From: Methanosarcina vacuolata Z-761
GTDB taxonomy: Archaea > Halobacteriota > Methanosarcinia > Methanosarcinales > Methanosarcinaceae
DNA: 64,000 nucleotides
Direction of reading: 5' to 3'
Assembly: GCF_000969905.1 (NCBI RefSeq)
Contig: NZ_CP009520.1
Location: forward strand, 3,286,001-3,350,000
Part shown: positions 37,530 to 48,115 of the stretch, in pieces
How positions within the stretch are numbered: the stretch's first letter is position 1
How the letters are laid out: every line of letters starts with the position of its first letter
The notes under the pieces: generated by a model
The model's database searches: none
What the model was told of the DNA's origin: nothing
The model's input: the letters and a program-made list of their open reading frames with translations, nothing else
Position numbers and translations under genes: made by a program

Positions 37530-38999
37530 TCATTCTATTACTCCTTCCTTTTCTCTTTCCTTTTCTCCTTCCTTCTCTTTGACCATATTCATTATCCCCT
37601 CAGCCGCCAAAATTCCGGTAGCAGCGGCGTTGACTATGTCCCTTGAAAGTCCTGCCCCATCTCCGGCTGCAAAGAGGTTTTTGATGCTGGTTTCCATTTG
37701 CCTGTCGACTTTCAGGTGCATTGCATAGAACTTGACTTCAGGGGCGTACAGCAGGGTTGAATCTGAGGTAACACCTGGAATGATTTCATTTAAGGTTTCA
37801 AGGCCTTCGATTATATCCATGACTATCCTGTGAGGCAGCGCCATTGAAATATCGCCTGGGGTTACGTCTTTGAGTGTATTTACAACAAGGTTTTTTGCAA
37901 GGCGTTCTTTTGTAGAGCGTCGGCCCCTTCTTAGATCACCCATGCGCTGCAGAACTGGCTTTCCTCCCCCAATCGTGGTTGCAAGTTTTGCGATTGAACG
38001 GGCGTATTTTGTGGTATTTTCAATGGGTTCGGTAAGCTCGACTCGGACAAGAAAAGCAAAATTGGTATTTTCGGACTCCTCGTTTGCCAGAGAATGCCCG
38101 TTAGTTGCAATAAAGCCTTCATATTCTTCTTTTACGACATATCCGCGCATATTTGTACAAAACGTCCTGACAAAATCATCGTAACGGCGGGTCTGAATAT
38201 GGAACTTGGGATCGCGGTTGATTTTTGTTACAGGGTCCATAACGATGGCAGGGACTTCTACCCTTACCCCAATGTCAATTCCTCCGTACCGGGCTTCAAT
38301 TCCATGCTTCTCAATCATCTCCGAAACCCAGTTGCAGCCACGCCTCCCGGGAGATAGGAGCACGTAACTGGCCCGGAGTTCTCGCCCATCAGAAAGTATA
38401 ATCCCTTTACAGGTCTCGTCTTCAATCAGCAGATCTTCTACCTCGGTTTCAAGCAGGAAATTCACTCCTTTATTAACAAGATCCTGTTTGAAGCGCCCTA
38501 TAACTGCAGGGGCGTTATCTGAACCTATATGCCGCTGCTTTATCTCAATAAAACGAGCCCCGACCGAAGCAGCCCTGCGTTTAAGCTCTTCAATTTCCGG
38601 GCCTTCGGTCAGCAAAGCTCCCTGAGGTGCCCCAAACTTCAAAAAGACCTTATCCACTTTTTCTACGAGTCGCCAGGCTTCGGTCTGGTCACCTGTAAGG
38701 GCTGCCAGATCTCCTCCAACATCAGGCCGCAGGTTTAAAGTTCCGTCCGAAAAAGTCCCACAGCCCCCAACCCCGCACATAATATCGCATGGTGTGCAGT
38801 GCATGCAGTATGTATGGGTTTTCATAGGACAGAAGCGTTCATCTATATCCCTGCCCATATCCACAATAAGAATTTTCAACGGCTTTACCTCCGCAAGCTC
38901 GTAAGCCGCAAACATTCCGGCAGGCCCTGCCCCTATGATTATTACATCGTAGTCTGAATTTTTCCCCTCTCTCCCAGACAGTTTCTTTTCATTATCCAT
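37530..38999 (-). CDS. FAD-dependent dehydrogenase (COG2509-like)
   Basis: About 489 residues. The N-terminus YDVIIIGAGPAGMFAAYELA is a dinucleotide-binding motif for FAD. A cysteine-rich segment CMHCTPCDIMCGVGGCGTFSD follows, then FAAGDGAGLSRDIVNAAATG at the C-terminus, a second FAD contact. This is the pattern of the uncharacterised FAD-dependent dehydrogenases of COG2509. Substrate and partner are unknown; the cysteines could hold an Fe-S cluster (inference). The ATG at 38999 has GGGTGA six bases upstream. The last residues are a run of Lys/Glu. Confidence 0.82.
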   Translation of the reverse strand: MDNEKKLSGREGKNSDYDVIIIGAGPAGMFAAYELAEVKPLKILIVDMGRDIDERFCPMKTHTYCMHCTPCDIMCGVGGCGTFSDGTLNLRPDVGGDLAALTGDQTEAWRLVEKVDKVFLKFGAPQGALLTEGPEIEELKRRAASVGARFIEIKQRHIGSDNAPAVIGRFKQDLVNKGVNFLLETEVEDLLIEDETCKGIILSDGRELRASYVLLSPGRRGCNWVSEMIEKHGIEARYGGIDIGVRVEVPAIVMDPVTKINRDPKFHIQTRRYDDFVRTFCTNMRGYVVKEEYEGFIATNGHSLANEESENTNFAFLVRVELTEPIENTTKYARSIAKLATTIGGGKPVLQRMGDLRRGRRSTKERLAKNLVVNTLKDVTPGDISMALPHRIVMDIIEGLETLNEIIPGVTSDSTLLYAPEVKFYAMHLKVDRQMETSIKNLFAAGDGAGLSRDIVNAAATGILAAEGIMNMVKEKEGEKEREKEGVIE

Positions 39000-39826
39000 G
39001 TTCATCACCCTTTTAATTTTGTAAGTATTGGAACAATCCTGAGTTTCCGGTTTCAGAAATTTCCAGTTTCAAAATCCCAATCATAAAATCCCAATCATAA
39101 AATTTCAATCTCAAATCCCAATTCAAAATTATAATCTCAAAATTTTAATTTCAATGTTTAGAATTTGTGACAGTTTAGCATTTCAGACGTTTCCAACCTC
39201 AAAAATCCAATCTTGAAGTTTCCAGTTTGGACATTTCCATATGAGAAATTGAAATTCCTGAAAGTTATGACTAAATTTAAACAAAATCTGTTAAGAACCC
39301 CTTCTGTAAATCCCCAAATCTCAAACAAAGTATTTAACTAGCTCTTAAATTGCCTTTTGTGCTTTTTTGCTCATAAAAAAATCAATTTTTATACTTAACC
39401 TGAATTAAAATTATTTCTATATACGTATAAATGTACCGAATCAAAGGAAGCCTGAAAAATACAAACTATTACACATAATTAAGTATTCTACACATGATTA
39501 AGTATTAATCAGCTATGAAACTGTCTGTATAAAAAACTTCCATTTCATTGAAAATATAGCTTAAAGCGTAATTTGAAATATCTGTATATCAGGATCAAGG
39601 TCCAGATTAAAGAATTTAAGGATTAAAATAGAACAGAAATTAAATTTAGAGATTAAAACCTGTTAAAATTACATATAACTCTGCAACATACATTATTTTT
39701 GCTGAGGAAGTAATCAAGGATATATAATAAAGAAAATAAATTCTATTAGTCCTTAAATCATATATCTTTTTTGAGGATTTGTGATCTTATTAGTATGATA
39801 TTTCTGGTTTAAAGGGGGAAGTAAAG
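39000..39826. other. AT-rich intergenic region, 0.8 kb
   Basis: Degenerate repeats of AAAATCCCAATCAT and variants (AAATTTCAATCTC) occupy about 39060-39150. The last 100 bases should hold the promoter of the NosD-like gene. No gene is seen. Confidence 0.5.
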
Positions 39827-42586
39827 GTGTGGGTAAATAAATTCATAATCCTTTTAGTAGTTACTATCTTTTTCATGATTCTAATTCATAGCCCTGCATC
39901 TGCAAGGGAGATTCTGGTAGGTAATAGTAGTTCAGGTGCAGCTTTTCCATCTATTCAGGAAGCGGTAAACGATTCATCTCCAGGGGATATTATTCTTGTT
40001 TATCCGGGTATCTATAATGAGAGTGTAGATATAGGAATAGATAATCTGAACATTCATTCTGCTTCCGAAAAACCTGAAGATACTGTTATTCAGACTTTCA
40101 ATTTGGCGGCTAACAACATAGTTGTCAGTGGATTTAGCATACACGAGAATGTTAGTTTGAGGCCTTTTTATTCATCTGGTCAGGGATTTATCGAGAACTG
40201 TATTGTCAAAAATAACCTTTTTTTAGAAAACAGTTCAGGTATCCTTCTCGATAATTGTTACAATTCCACTTTTGAAAAAAACATAATAATAGGGACTGAA
40301 GCAGGCATCAGGGGTAGTGAATGCTATAATTGTATTTTTTCTAACAATAGATTTTCCAATTCGAGTATTCACTTAAGTTCAGGAGGCAGCGAGATTAACA
40401 TTACGATAATTAACAATACGTTTCTGAATGGTCAGATCGGCATCAACTACTGCAGTAAAAATAAGATTATAAACAATACTATAGATGGATCTGGATCTGG
40501 AATCTGCATCATCGATTCACATGATAATATAATAGACAATAATTCAATCTCCAACTGCCTTAGCGGTATTTCTGCAGCTTTCATCTCCGGTGATAATCAG
40601 ATTACAAATAATACCCTGACCTCAAACACTGAAGGGATCATTATTGCTCATTACTCTTCAGGGAATACAATAAAAAATAACACAATTTCAAACAACGATA
40701 TTGGCATATCTCTGGGGGACATTGCTCTTGTAATTGACAATAGAATTGAGAGAAATAGAAAATGTGGAATCTCTCTGGATTTATCTCCCAATGATCCTAC
40801 TTCTACTGGTACCATTTTGATTTACAACAATTTTTTCAATAACACAGTTAACCTCTTCAATAATACTGAAATCGACTATCTCGAACGTGGCTTAGATGAC
40901 GCTGTCTGGAACACTACAAAAACCCCGGGAAAAAATATTGTAGGAGGCCCGTACCTGGGCGGCAATTACTGGGCAAAGCCTGATGGGACTGGCTTTTCCC
41001 AAAACTGCAATGACTGGAACGGGGACGGGATTGGTGATTTACCTTATAATATCAATGGAACTGAGTATGATTATCTTCCTCTTGTATATAGATCCAAAGA
41101 TAAACAGCCAGTCTTTCCTGTTGCCGACTTCAGTGTCAACGTAACTGGAGGTTATGTACCTCTTTCCGTCCTGTTTACAGATCTCTCGCAAAATGCAACA
41201 TCCAGAGCATGGGATTTTGATAATGACGGAATCGTGGACTCTAAAGATAAAACACCGGTTTATGTGTATCCTATGTCCGGTACGTATGCTGTCAATCTGA
41301 CAGTAAGCAACGCAAACGGTACTTTCTCGAAACTATATCCAATAACCGCATACGATAGGCCTCGATACATTCTCAAAGAGGCTCAGATCACCACAAACAA
41401 ATATAATCAGACGATGCCTGCCATCTACGGAGACAGGATTGTATATTTAGATGACCGCAATGGACCAAGATACCACGACATCTACATGTACAATCTATCC
41501 ACTTCCAGAGAAACTAGAATTACAACAAATAGTTCATATCACTATAATACGGGGCCTGAAATATACGGGGACAGGATAGTCTGGCAGGAGTTTCGCAGTA
41601 CCGGTAGTCCCGATGTACTGGACAAAACCGATATACATATGTATAATCTTTCCACTTCCAAAGAAATTCAGATTACTAACAGCGGAAAAGCATTTTATCC
41701 TGACATTTACGGGGACAGGATAGTCTGGACGGATACTCGCAACGGAAATGGAGATATTTATATGTATGACCTTTCCACATCAAAAGAGACCCGAATAACC
41801 ACAAACGAGTCGCATCAGGATAATCCCGCTATCTATGGGGACAAAATTGTGTGGGAAGATTCTCGCAATGGAAAAGGCTATGATCCTACCGATATCTACA
41901 TGTACGACCTCTCCACTTCCACGGAAACTCAAATTACTGCTGACGATTCAGATCAATACTCTCCTGATATCTATGGAGACAAAATAGTGTGGAAGGATTC
42001 TCGCAATGGATCGAATATTTATATGTACGACCTTTCAACTTCTAAGGAGAGCAGAATCACTAACATCCAAGGCTATCCGGGATATCACGCTATCTATGGT
42101 GACAGGATAATATGGGTAGATGATCGCAATAGAAATGGTGATATCTATATGTATAATCTCTCTACCAATGCGGAAACTCAAATTACTTCAAATAAATCAT
42201 TGCAGTCAAGCCCTGCAATCTATGGTGACAGAATAGTCTGGACAGATTCGCGTAATGATTATACAGTCAATGGTCTTCCCCACACAAATTCGGATATTTA
42301 TATGTGTACGGTTTCGGGAATAGAACCGTCACTGAAAATACCTGTTGCTGACTTCTTTGCGAATGTAACATCAGGAGATGTTCCCTTAAAAGTATTATTT
42401 ACTGATAACAGTACAGATGCACCGATGTTCTGGTATTGGGATTTTGGAGATGGAATTAAGTCAAAACATGCTTTAAACGCAACGCACACATTTACTAAAC
42501 CGGGAAAGTATGATGTGAGCCTTACAGTAACGAATGAAAACGGTAGCAACACCAGGATCATACCTCAGTATATTACAGTAACCTGA
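39827..42586 (+). CDS. Secreted NosD-like beta-helix / PKD / seven-bladed propeller protein
   Basis: The 919 residues start at a GTG with GGGGGAAG upstream. A signal peptide (about 1-27, ending SPASA) precedes a right-handed beta-helix of the NosD type (about 30-420; repeated NNTI, SSGNTIKNNTISNNDIGIS) closing with GGNYWAKPDGTGFS. Then come a PKD domain (about 425-510), seven propeller repeats marked (P/H)xIYGD(R/K)IVW and IYMYDLSTSKETRITT (about 520-835), and a final PKD domain (WYWDFGDG). No membrane anchor is visible. Such proteins are common in the Methanosarcina envelope and may bind polysaccharide or other cells (inference). Confidence 0.88.
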   Translation: MWVNKFIILLVVTIFFMILIHSPASAREILVGNSSSGAAFPSIQEAVNDSSPGDIILVYPGIYNESVDIGIDNLNIHSASEKPEDTVIQTFNLAANNIVVSGFSIHENVSLRPFYSSGQGFIENCIVKNNLFLENSSGILLDNCYNSTFEKNIIIGTEAGIRGSECYNCIFSNNRFSNSSIHLSSGGSEINITIINNTFLNGQIGINYCSKNKIINNTIDGSGSGICIIDSHDNIIDNNSISNCLSGISAAFISGDNQITNNTLTSNTEGIIIAHYSSGNTIKNNTISNNDIGISLGDIALVIDNRIERNRKCGISLDLSPNDPTSTGTILIYNNFFNNTVNLFNNTEIDYLERGLDDAVWNTTKTPGKNIVGGPYLGGNYWAKPDGTGFSQNCNDWNGDGIGDLPYNINGTEYDYLPLVYRSKDKQPVFPVADFSVNVTGGYVPLSVLFTDLSQNATSRAWDFDNDGIVDSKDKTPVYVYPMSGTYAVNLTVSNANGTFSKLYPITAYDRPRYILKEAQITTNKYNQTMPAIYGDRIVYLDDRNGPRYHDIYMYNLSTSRETRITTNSSYHYNTGPEIYGDRIVWQEFRSTGSPDVLDKTDIHMYNLSTSKEIQITNSGKAFYPDIYGDRIVWTDTRNGNGDIYMYDLSTSKETRITTNESHQDNPAIYGDKIVWEDSRNGKGYDPTDIYMYDLSTSTETQITADDSDQYSPDIYGDKIVWKDSRNGSNIYMYDLSTSKESRITNIQGYPGYHAIYGDRIIWVDDRNRNGDIYMYNLSTNAETQITSNKSLQSSPAIYGDRIVWTDSRNDYTVNGLPHTNSDIYMCTVSGIEPSLKIPVADFFANVTSGDVPLKVLFTDNSTDAPMFWYWDFGDGIKSKHALNATHTFTKPGKYDVSLTVTNENGSNTRIIPQYITVT

Positions 42587-42809
42587 AGAATGGATATCTT
42601 AGATTGAAAAATCAATCAGTAAAAGGTCAAGGCTATGGGAAAAAATAGGAAGTAATCGATCAACTCTGAAAAAAGCTCTGAAAAAACTCCCACAATAATT
42701 AAAGAACTGCCTAAAGAACCCCCTAAAGAACTCCCATAGTAATTTTCAATGAAACGGGTCCTTAGCCTTGCTGGCCAGATTTGAAAACTATCACAGAACC
42801 TTTAATTTT

Positions 42810-45548
42810 TTAGTTTACTCTCCTGATAATTAGCCTCTTTACAACCTTCTTCTCATCTTCTCCTCTAACAGCTTCCTTTCCTTCATTCTCTGAAACTTCA
42901 ATCCAGAGCCTGAAGTTATAATCGTTGCCTGCTCCAAGGTCTCGGATGCAGATTTCAAGAGGCTTTTCCCTTGTAGGTTCTTTTTTTCCTCGGAGTTTCT
43001 GGTGGAAAGTTTTTGCGGCAGCTTTTTCGGGGGAAGGGGCAGAGATTACTCCAATCATTCCTCCATTTTCGTCCGTAGCAATGAAAGTCTTTTCTTTTTT
43101 CTCCTGCGCTTCTGGAGTTTCCTGTTTTATGGTTTCCCGCCTGAGCTGACGCCTGACCCTGCTCAGAGCATCTTCTGTACTTCTTATTTCAGGAGCTGGT
43201 CTTGAGGCTCTAACTTCGGATAGGTGTTTTTCTTTTCGTTCAGGCGGAATATAAGGGGCTTTCCCAAGGAGTTCGTGCAGGAGCATGATTGCAGCATGTT
43301 TATCAAGGGGTTCGTTATTGTTTCCACACTTTGGGGACTGAATACAGCTTGGACAACCGCTTTCACAGGGACAGCTCTCGATTGCTTTTAAAGTGCCGTC
43401 AAGTACCTCTTCAATAAGGTCATAACCCTTTTCGGCGTACCCTACACCACCCCGGTGACCGTCGTAAATGAATATCCCGCTTTTGCCTCCAAGGTCAGGA
43501 TGAGAAGGTGTGGAAACTCCGCCTACGTCACTCCTGTCCACAAGCAGGTGAAGAGGATACATTGAAATCATCGCATGCTCTATAGCATGGATCCCGCCTG
43601 CAAAATCCAGTTTATGTTCTCCTACAAGCTCCTGCAGCCTGTCCGGAAGCTTAAGCCAGAGAGCCATTGTCTGGAGGCTGACAGGAGGCATCTCAAGAGA
43701 ATGGGCGCTCATTACATCATTGCTCTGGGTCTGGATTTTCCTGTACCCTATAACCCTGTCCGTTACCTCAACTTCCCCAAGCCCGACTTCGACCTCCGAT
43801 GCGTGTAAAAGCGGTTTTACAGCATAAGTCTCCTGTACAAGCACAGACGAGTCAATCATGGGTTTCGTATAATAGGTGTCATGCGTTTTTATGGCATGGA
43901 TTTCCTTCTTTTCGTGGTCGATTCTGTTTATATAGTAGGATTCTCCCCTGTGCATATAAACAGCCCCAGGATGGCACTCCCTGAAGGCGAGAGTTTCCTC
44001 AATGTCTTTTTCAATAGGGAAGCGCTTTTCTCCCTCAAAAGCAAGGAGAGAGTAAGTATTATTATCAATTCCCCTAAGCGAAACGTGTTTGTAAGGAAAC
44101 GGGTCCGTTGAATACTTCAGGTCGTCACCTGCAAGCAGGCCTTCGGCTTCCAGAAGTTCCACGACTCTTGAATACCCTTTACCGAAGAATTTCTCATCCG
44201 ATGCCCTCAGAGGAAGCTCTTTTGCGGCACAGAGCAGGTGCCCTGCAAGGATATACGGATTTTTGGGGTTAAGCACCGCATTTTCACTGCTTCGTGTAAA
44301 AAAGTCGGCTGGGTTTCTCATATAATACTGGTCAAGGGCGTTTGTGCCTGCCACAAGGATAACAAGGCTTTCATTTCCGCTCCTGCCTGCCCTGCCTGCC
44401 TGTTGCCTGGCACTCATTACTGTTCCCGGATAGCCGTCAAGAATACAGGCGTCAAGCCCTCCTATATCTATCCCCAGTTCAAGTGCATTTGTAGAAATAA
44501 CCCCTCGAATTTCCCCTGAATTCATTTTCTTTTCAATTTCTTCCCTTTCCTGGTCAAAATAGCCACTTCTGTACGAGCAGATTGCAGGAGAGAGATTTCT
44601 GCTCCTCAATAGCTCCCTACAACTCCTGTACATCCTCTCAACTCCCTGCCTGGACCGGGTAAAAGCCAGAGTCTGAAGGCCTGCCTGTACAGCCTTTGAA
44701 AAAAGCGAGGAAGCTTCGGAAAAACTGCTTCTCCTCAGTGTGCAACCCTTATTATTCAGATAAAGTGGCGGGTTCCAGAAAATGAATTGCTGGCTGCCCT
44801 GAAAAGAGCCGTTATTATCAACCACAGCGGCTTTTCTCCCTAGAAGAGTTTCAGTATGGTCTTCCGGATTTCCTATGGTTGCAGAACAACAGATAAACTG
44901 CGGAGATGCTCCATAGTACTCAGCCACACGCAAAAGCCTCCTGAGCAGGTTTGCCATGTTGCTGCCAATAACTCCGCGATAGTAGTGGCTCTCGTCAACA
45001 ACTATGAACCTGAGATTCGAGAAAAAGCGCCTCCAGAGATGATGCCACGCAAGAAAGCTCATGTGAATCATTTCAGGATTTGTTAAGACCACATTGGTTT
45101 GCCCTTCTCTCACCTTCCTTTTCTCGGCCTCTGAAAGGGCGCCTGTATAACGGGCTATGCCTGCGCCTGATTTCAGCGACCTTTCAAACTCCAGAAAAGA
45201 CTTTAACTGGTCATTTACAAGCGCATTTAAAGGGGAGATATAAAGAGCAGTTGCTTCAGGTTCATTGAGAATAGTTTCAAAAATAGGAACCATGTAAGTA
45301 AGGGACTTTCCGCTTGCAGTGGTCGTGCAGAGTACAATATCATTTCCTTCCCGAATTTTTTCTATAGCCTCAGCCTGGTGCACATACAGATCTTCGATTC
45401 CGATGCCTGAAAGGGCTGCTTTTACCTGCGGTTTAAGGGAAAGAGGAGCATACAGAGCTTCCCTTGCAGGAATTTTCTCATTATGGACGATCTGGTTTTC
45501 ATAGCGGCTGGAAGCTTTTATCTGATTTAAAAAGTGAGAAATATCCAT
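42810..45548 (-). CDS. DEAD/DEAH-box helicase with C-terminal zinc-binding domain (MrfA/Hrq1-like)
   Basis: The 912 residues include the Q-like YVHQAEAIEKI, Walker A CTTTASGKSLTY, motif II VVDESHYYRG, SATIGNP, and motif VI QQAGRAGRSG. A C-terminal four-cysteine cluster CPCESGCPSC then CGNN (about 723-741) is the DUF1998-type zinc site of the COG1205 family, whose members include bacterial MrfA and yeast Hrq1. These 3'-5' helicases act in DNA repair, notably of cross-links. The last 150 residues are charged and not conserved in my memory of the family. It seems to be transcribed alone. Confidence 0.9.
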   Translation of the reverse strand: MDISHFLNQIKASSRYENQIVHNEKIPAREALYAPLSLKPQVKAALSGIGIEDLYVHQAEAIEKIREGNDIVLCTTTASGKSLTYMVPIFETILNEPEATALYISPLNALVNDQLKSFLEFERSLKSGAGIARYTGALSEAEKRKVREGQTNVVLTNPEMIHMSFLAWHHLWRRFFSNLRFIVVDESHYYRGVIGSNMANLLRRLLRVAEYYGASPQFICCSATIGNPEDHTETLLGRKAAVVDNNGSFQGSQQFIFWNPPLYLNNKGCTLRRSSFSEASSLFSKAVQAGLQTLAFTRSRQGVERMYRSCRELLRSRNLSPAICSYRSGYFDQEREEIEKKMNSGEIRGVISTNALELGIDIGGLDACILDGYPGTVMSARQQAGRAGRSGNESLVILVAGTNALDQYYMRNPADFFTRSSENAVLNPKNPYILAGHLLCAAKELPLRASDEKFFGKGYSRVVELLEAEGLLAGDDLKYSTDPFPYKHVSLRGIDNNTYSLLAFEGEKRFPIEKDIEETLAFRECHPGAVYMHRGESYYINRIDHEKKEIHAIKTHDTYYTKPMIDSSVLVQETYAVKPLLHASEVEVGLGEVEVTDRVIGYRKIQTQSNDVMSAHSLEMPPVSLQTMALWLKLPDRLQELVGEHKLDFAGGIHAIEHAMISMYPLHLLVDRSDVGGVSTPSHPDLGGKSGIFIYDGHRGGVGYAEKGYDLIEEVLDGTLKAIESCPCESGCPSCIQSPKCGNNNEPLDKHAAIMLLHELLGKAPYIPPERKEKHLSEVRASRPAPEIRSTEDALSRVRRQLRRETIKQETPEAQEKKEKTFIATDENGGMIGVISAPSPEKAAAKTFHQKLRGKKEPTREKPLEICIRDLGAGNDYNFRLWIEVSENEGKEAVRGEDEKKVVKRLIIRRVN

Positions 45549-45819
45549 TTTTTCGGCACCGTTTTATTTTATCCGGGAAATGTTATTTTTATACTATTTT
45601 GCTTTTTTCTTTCCTATTTTCTCGCTCGTTCAATGCTCTGAAGTCCCCAGAAACAGAAAAAGTACAAGAAATTTTCGAGACAGACCTCTCACGCCTTTCA
45701 TATCTTTTTCTTTCACAGTTTTTTCTTTCACAGCTTTTTCTTTCAGAGCTTTTTCTGTGCATTTCCCTATGATCGGACAGTCTACTGTCCTTTTATTTCA
45801 AGTTCTTACCTGGCACCGT

Positions 45820-47691
45820 CTACTCCAGAGAGACGCCATCGATATTGTCTTCTTCGAGATTGTCTTCTCTATTTATATCTCTGGAACATGATGAAGAGAA
45901 GGCATTTCCACAACTGCATTCTGATCTGCTATAATTGGAACTTATGGGATAGAAGCGGCTCTCTCTTAACTGTTTAGACGGGACGATCAGAGACATATTT
46001 TGAAGCATTTCCTTTGCGATTCCGAGAGAGATAGCGTACACCAGATAAGAATCCCAGGTCTCTATTGATTCAGGAGAATGCCCTTTAAGAGCAGAAAGGT
46101 CTGTAAGATATTTTTTGAAATTATCACATCGTTTATAGTAAAGGCTTCCTTCGGGGGTCCAGCGCCCAAATATCTTTATGAACATGCCTGAGCACCTTAT
46201 CATAACGAACCCAAAAATCCCAATTAAACTGGTCAGTACATTTATCTTTGAAGCCAGAGGGAACACCTTTGAAGGGAAAAATCCCGAAATCAAAATATAA
46301 TAAACAATTGAAGCTATTAGAATGGTTCGGGCAAACCAATACATATATATGTTTCCTGTGAATTGAAAATATTTAGCAAATGAAGTGTGTGCTTGAACTT
46401 TTTTGTTCCAGGAAGTTAAGAATTGATAGAAACTATTTCCGCTTTGCAGTTCTGTTTCAAGTTTTTTCCAGGAGACTTTTCTTTCGGAAGCATGAGTTTT
46501 TAACAGATAAAGCACATCTTTTTCAAAATCTTCCAGTTCAGATAAGCTTCCTTCAGCCTTCGAATATATTTCATTGTTAAGAAGTTCAACGATAAAGTCT
46601 CTGGACCCGGATTCTGGCGTATGAGATGAGTCTAATTCTGGTGTATGAGACAAGTTTGATTCTGGAATATGAGATGAGTCTAATTCTGGTGTATGAGACA
46701 AGTTTGATTCTAGTGTATGAGATGAGTCTAATTCTGGTGTATGAGATAAGTTTGATTTTGGTGTATGAGATGAGTCTAATTCTGGAGTGTAGGATGAGTC
46801 TATCTCTTCAGGTTTTAAATTTCGTAAAGAGAGATATCCACGGTTAACGAGATCCATAACCGTAGCAGTAAATCCGTCTATTGTGGGAATACCCATACGC
46901 CCCATTACAATGGCATTTACCACTGCAGGTTTGGAATTATCAGGCACTTCCGTTTCAGAAATTTTTTCATAATCGATTTTTTGTTCTCTTCCATATATAT
47001 AGTATATAAGTAAAGGAAAAGCCAGAACAAACAGTGCAAATAAAAAAGTCTTCCTATAAAGGCTATTTAAGATCATATTTTTCTGTTGATATGCATTTTC
47101 AATCGCTACTATTCTTCCAAGTCCTCTAGCCTCATCTACCTTGACAGAACCGAAACCTGAGGATGTAATTCCTGGGAAGACTGCTCGGACTTCATACCAT
47201 TGAGTAGAAGGGATTTCGCCTGCCCTTAAATTAATGGCACTATTTTCGATGTTTACTTCCTGCGTATAAACAACCGGATGAGTCCAGTATCGAATTTCAC
47301 TTTCTTTTTTCACCGGAAGCATAATATTTCCTTTAAAACTCTTCAGAGGTTTCTCCCACTCTTCTCCCCACAGCTTATAACCCAATTCGGAGCCATTCCG
47401 GATAGATTCAGCAGGTAACGCTTTGAGTTCTCTATGTATGTCAATGTAGTCTCCATCAAATGCGTATGAAATCGATTCCCTAACATCGGTTATCCCGCTG
47501 GCATTAACAATTATATTTGTCTCAGCTCTTTCAAGTGAATATTTTGCACTTGCTGAGGATACCAGGCAGAAAGCAAGCAGCAAAAGAAGAATCGTTTTCA
47601 GTAGAGTTGCTTTCGATAAAATTGTTGTCAATAGTGCAGAATTAAGATTCGCTTCTATGGCAGCTTCAAAAGAAGCATCTGAAAGCTCCAA
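45820..47691 (-). CDS. DUF2207-family membrane protein with an internal 16-residue repeat
   Basis: The 623 residues start at a TTG. A hydrophobic signal or anchor (LLKTILLLLLAFCLVSSASA) leads to an outside domain (SLERAETNIIVNASGITDVR...DGDYIDIHRE) typical of DUF2207, then a helix near 220-240 (TFLFALFVLAFPLLIYYIYG), a cytoplasmic part and two helices near 450-500. Residues about 297-358 contain an insertion of about four 16-residue units, PELDSSHTPESNLSHT, absent from the family pattern. The C-terminus ends in a Ser/Cys-rich, then acidic tail. Function is unknown. The exact N-terminus is uncertain. Confidence 0.78.
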   Translation of the reverse strand: MELSDASFEAAIEANLNSALLTTILSKATLLKTILLLLLAFCLVSSASAKYSLERAETNIIVNASGITDVRESISYAFDGDYIDIHRELKALPAESIRNGSELGYKLWGEEWEKPLKSFKGNIMLPVKKESEIRYWTHPVVYTQEVNIENSAINLRAGEIPSTQWYEVRAVFPGITSSGFGSVKVDEARGLGRIVAIENAYQQKNMILNSLYRKTFLFALFVLAFPLLIYYIYGREQKIDYEKISETEVPDNSKPAVVNAIVMGRMGIPTIDGFTATVMDLVNRGYLSLRNLKPEEIDSSYTPELDSSHTPKSNLSHTPELDSSHTLESNLSHTPELDSSHIPESNLSHTPELDSSHTPESGSRDFIVELLNNEIYSKAEGSLSELEDFEKDVLYLLKTHASERKVSWKKLETELQSGNSFYQFLTSWNKKVQAHTSFAKYFQFTGNIYMYWFARTILIASIVYYILISGFFPSKVFPLASKINVLTSLIGIFGFVMIRCSGMFIKIFGRWTPEGSLYYKRCDNFKKYLTDLSALKGHSPESIETWDSYLVYAISLGIAKEMLQNMSLIVPSKQLRESRFYPISSNYSRSECSCGNAFSSSCSRDINREDNLEEDNIDGVSLE

Positions 47692-48115
47692 TTAAGTCCC
47701 CCCAACCCTGTATTATATTCTGATAATTATATAATCCAGAATATTCTTAATACTTGGGTTTGAACTTGGGTTTGAACTGGCTCGCAGATATGTATATTTC
47801 GAAAAGTATAGCTCAGGACAGAGATAAGTCCGGATAAGATATAAGCCAAAAGATAAGATATAAACCTGGATTAGATATAAGTCAAAAGATAAGCGCTCTA
47901 TTCAAGATATAAATCCAGATAAGCACTCTATTACAAAATATTCGTGCTTTTAACAGGTTGTATCTACTGTAATCTGTTAAATTAATCCAGACAAAAAAAC
48001 AAATAATCAGTTACATTTTCGCCTTCTATTCCTATATAACATGAACTTTCCCTGTTTTTCACCGAGTTTAATACTGAATTTTCATCTGATGTAATTTGAT
48101 CGCGTATGAAGTAAT
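47692..48115. other. Intergenic region with loose repeats
   Basis: GATAAGATATAAGCCAAAAG-like units recur irregularly at about 47815-47935. No gene is recognised. The sequence after 48000 is the 3' side of rio2. Confidence 0.45.
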
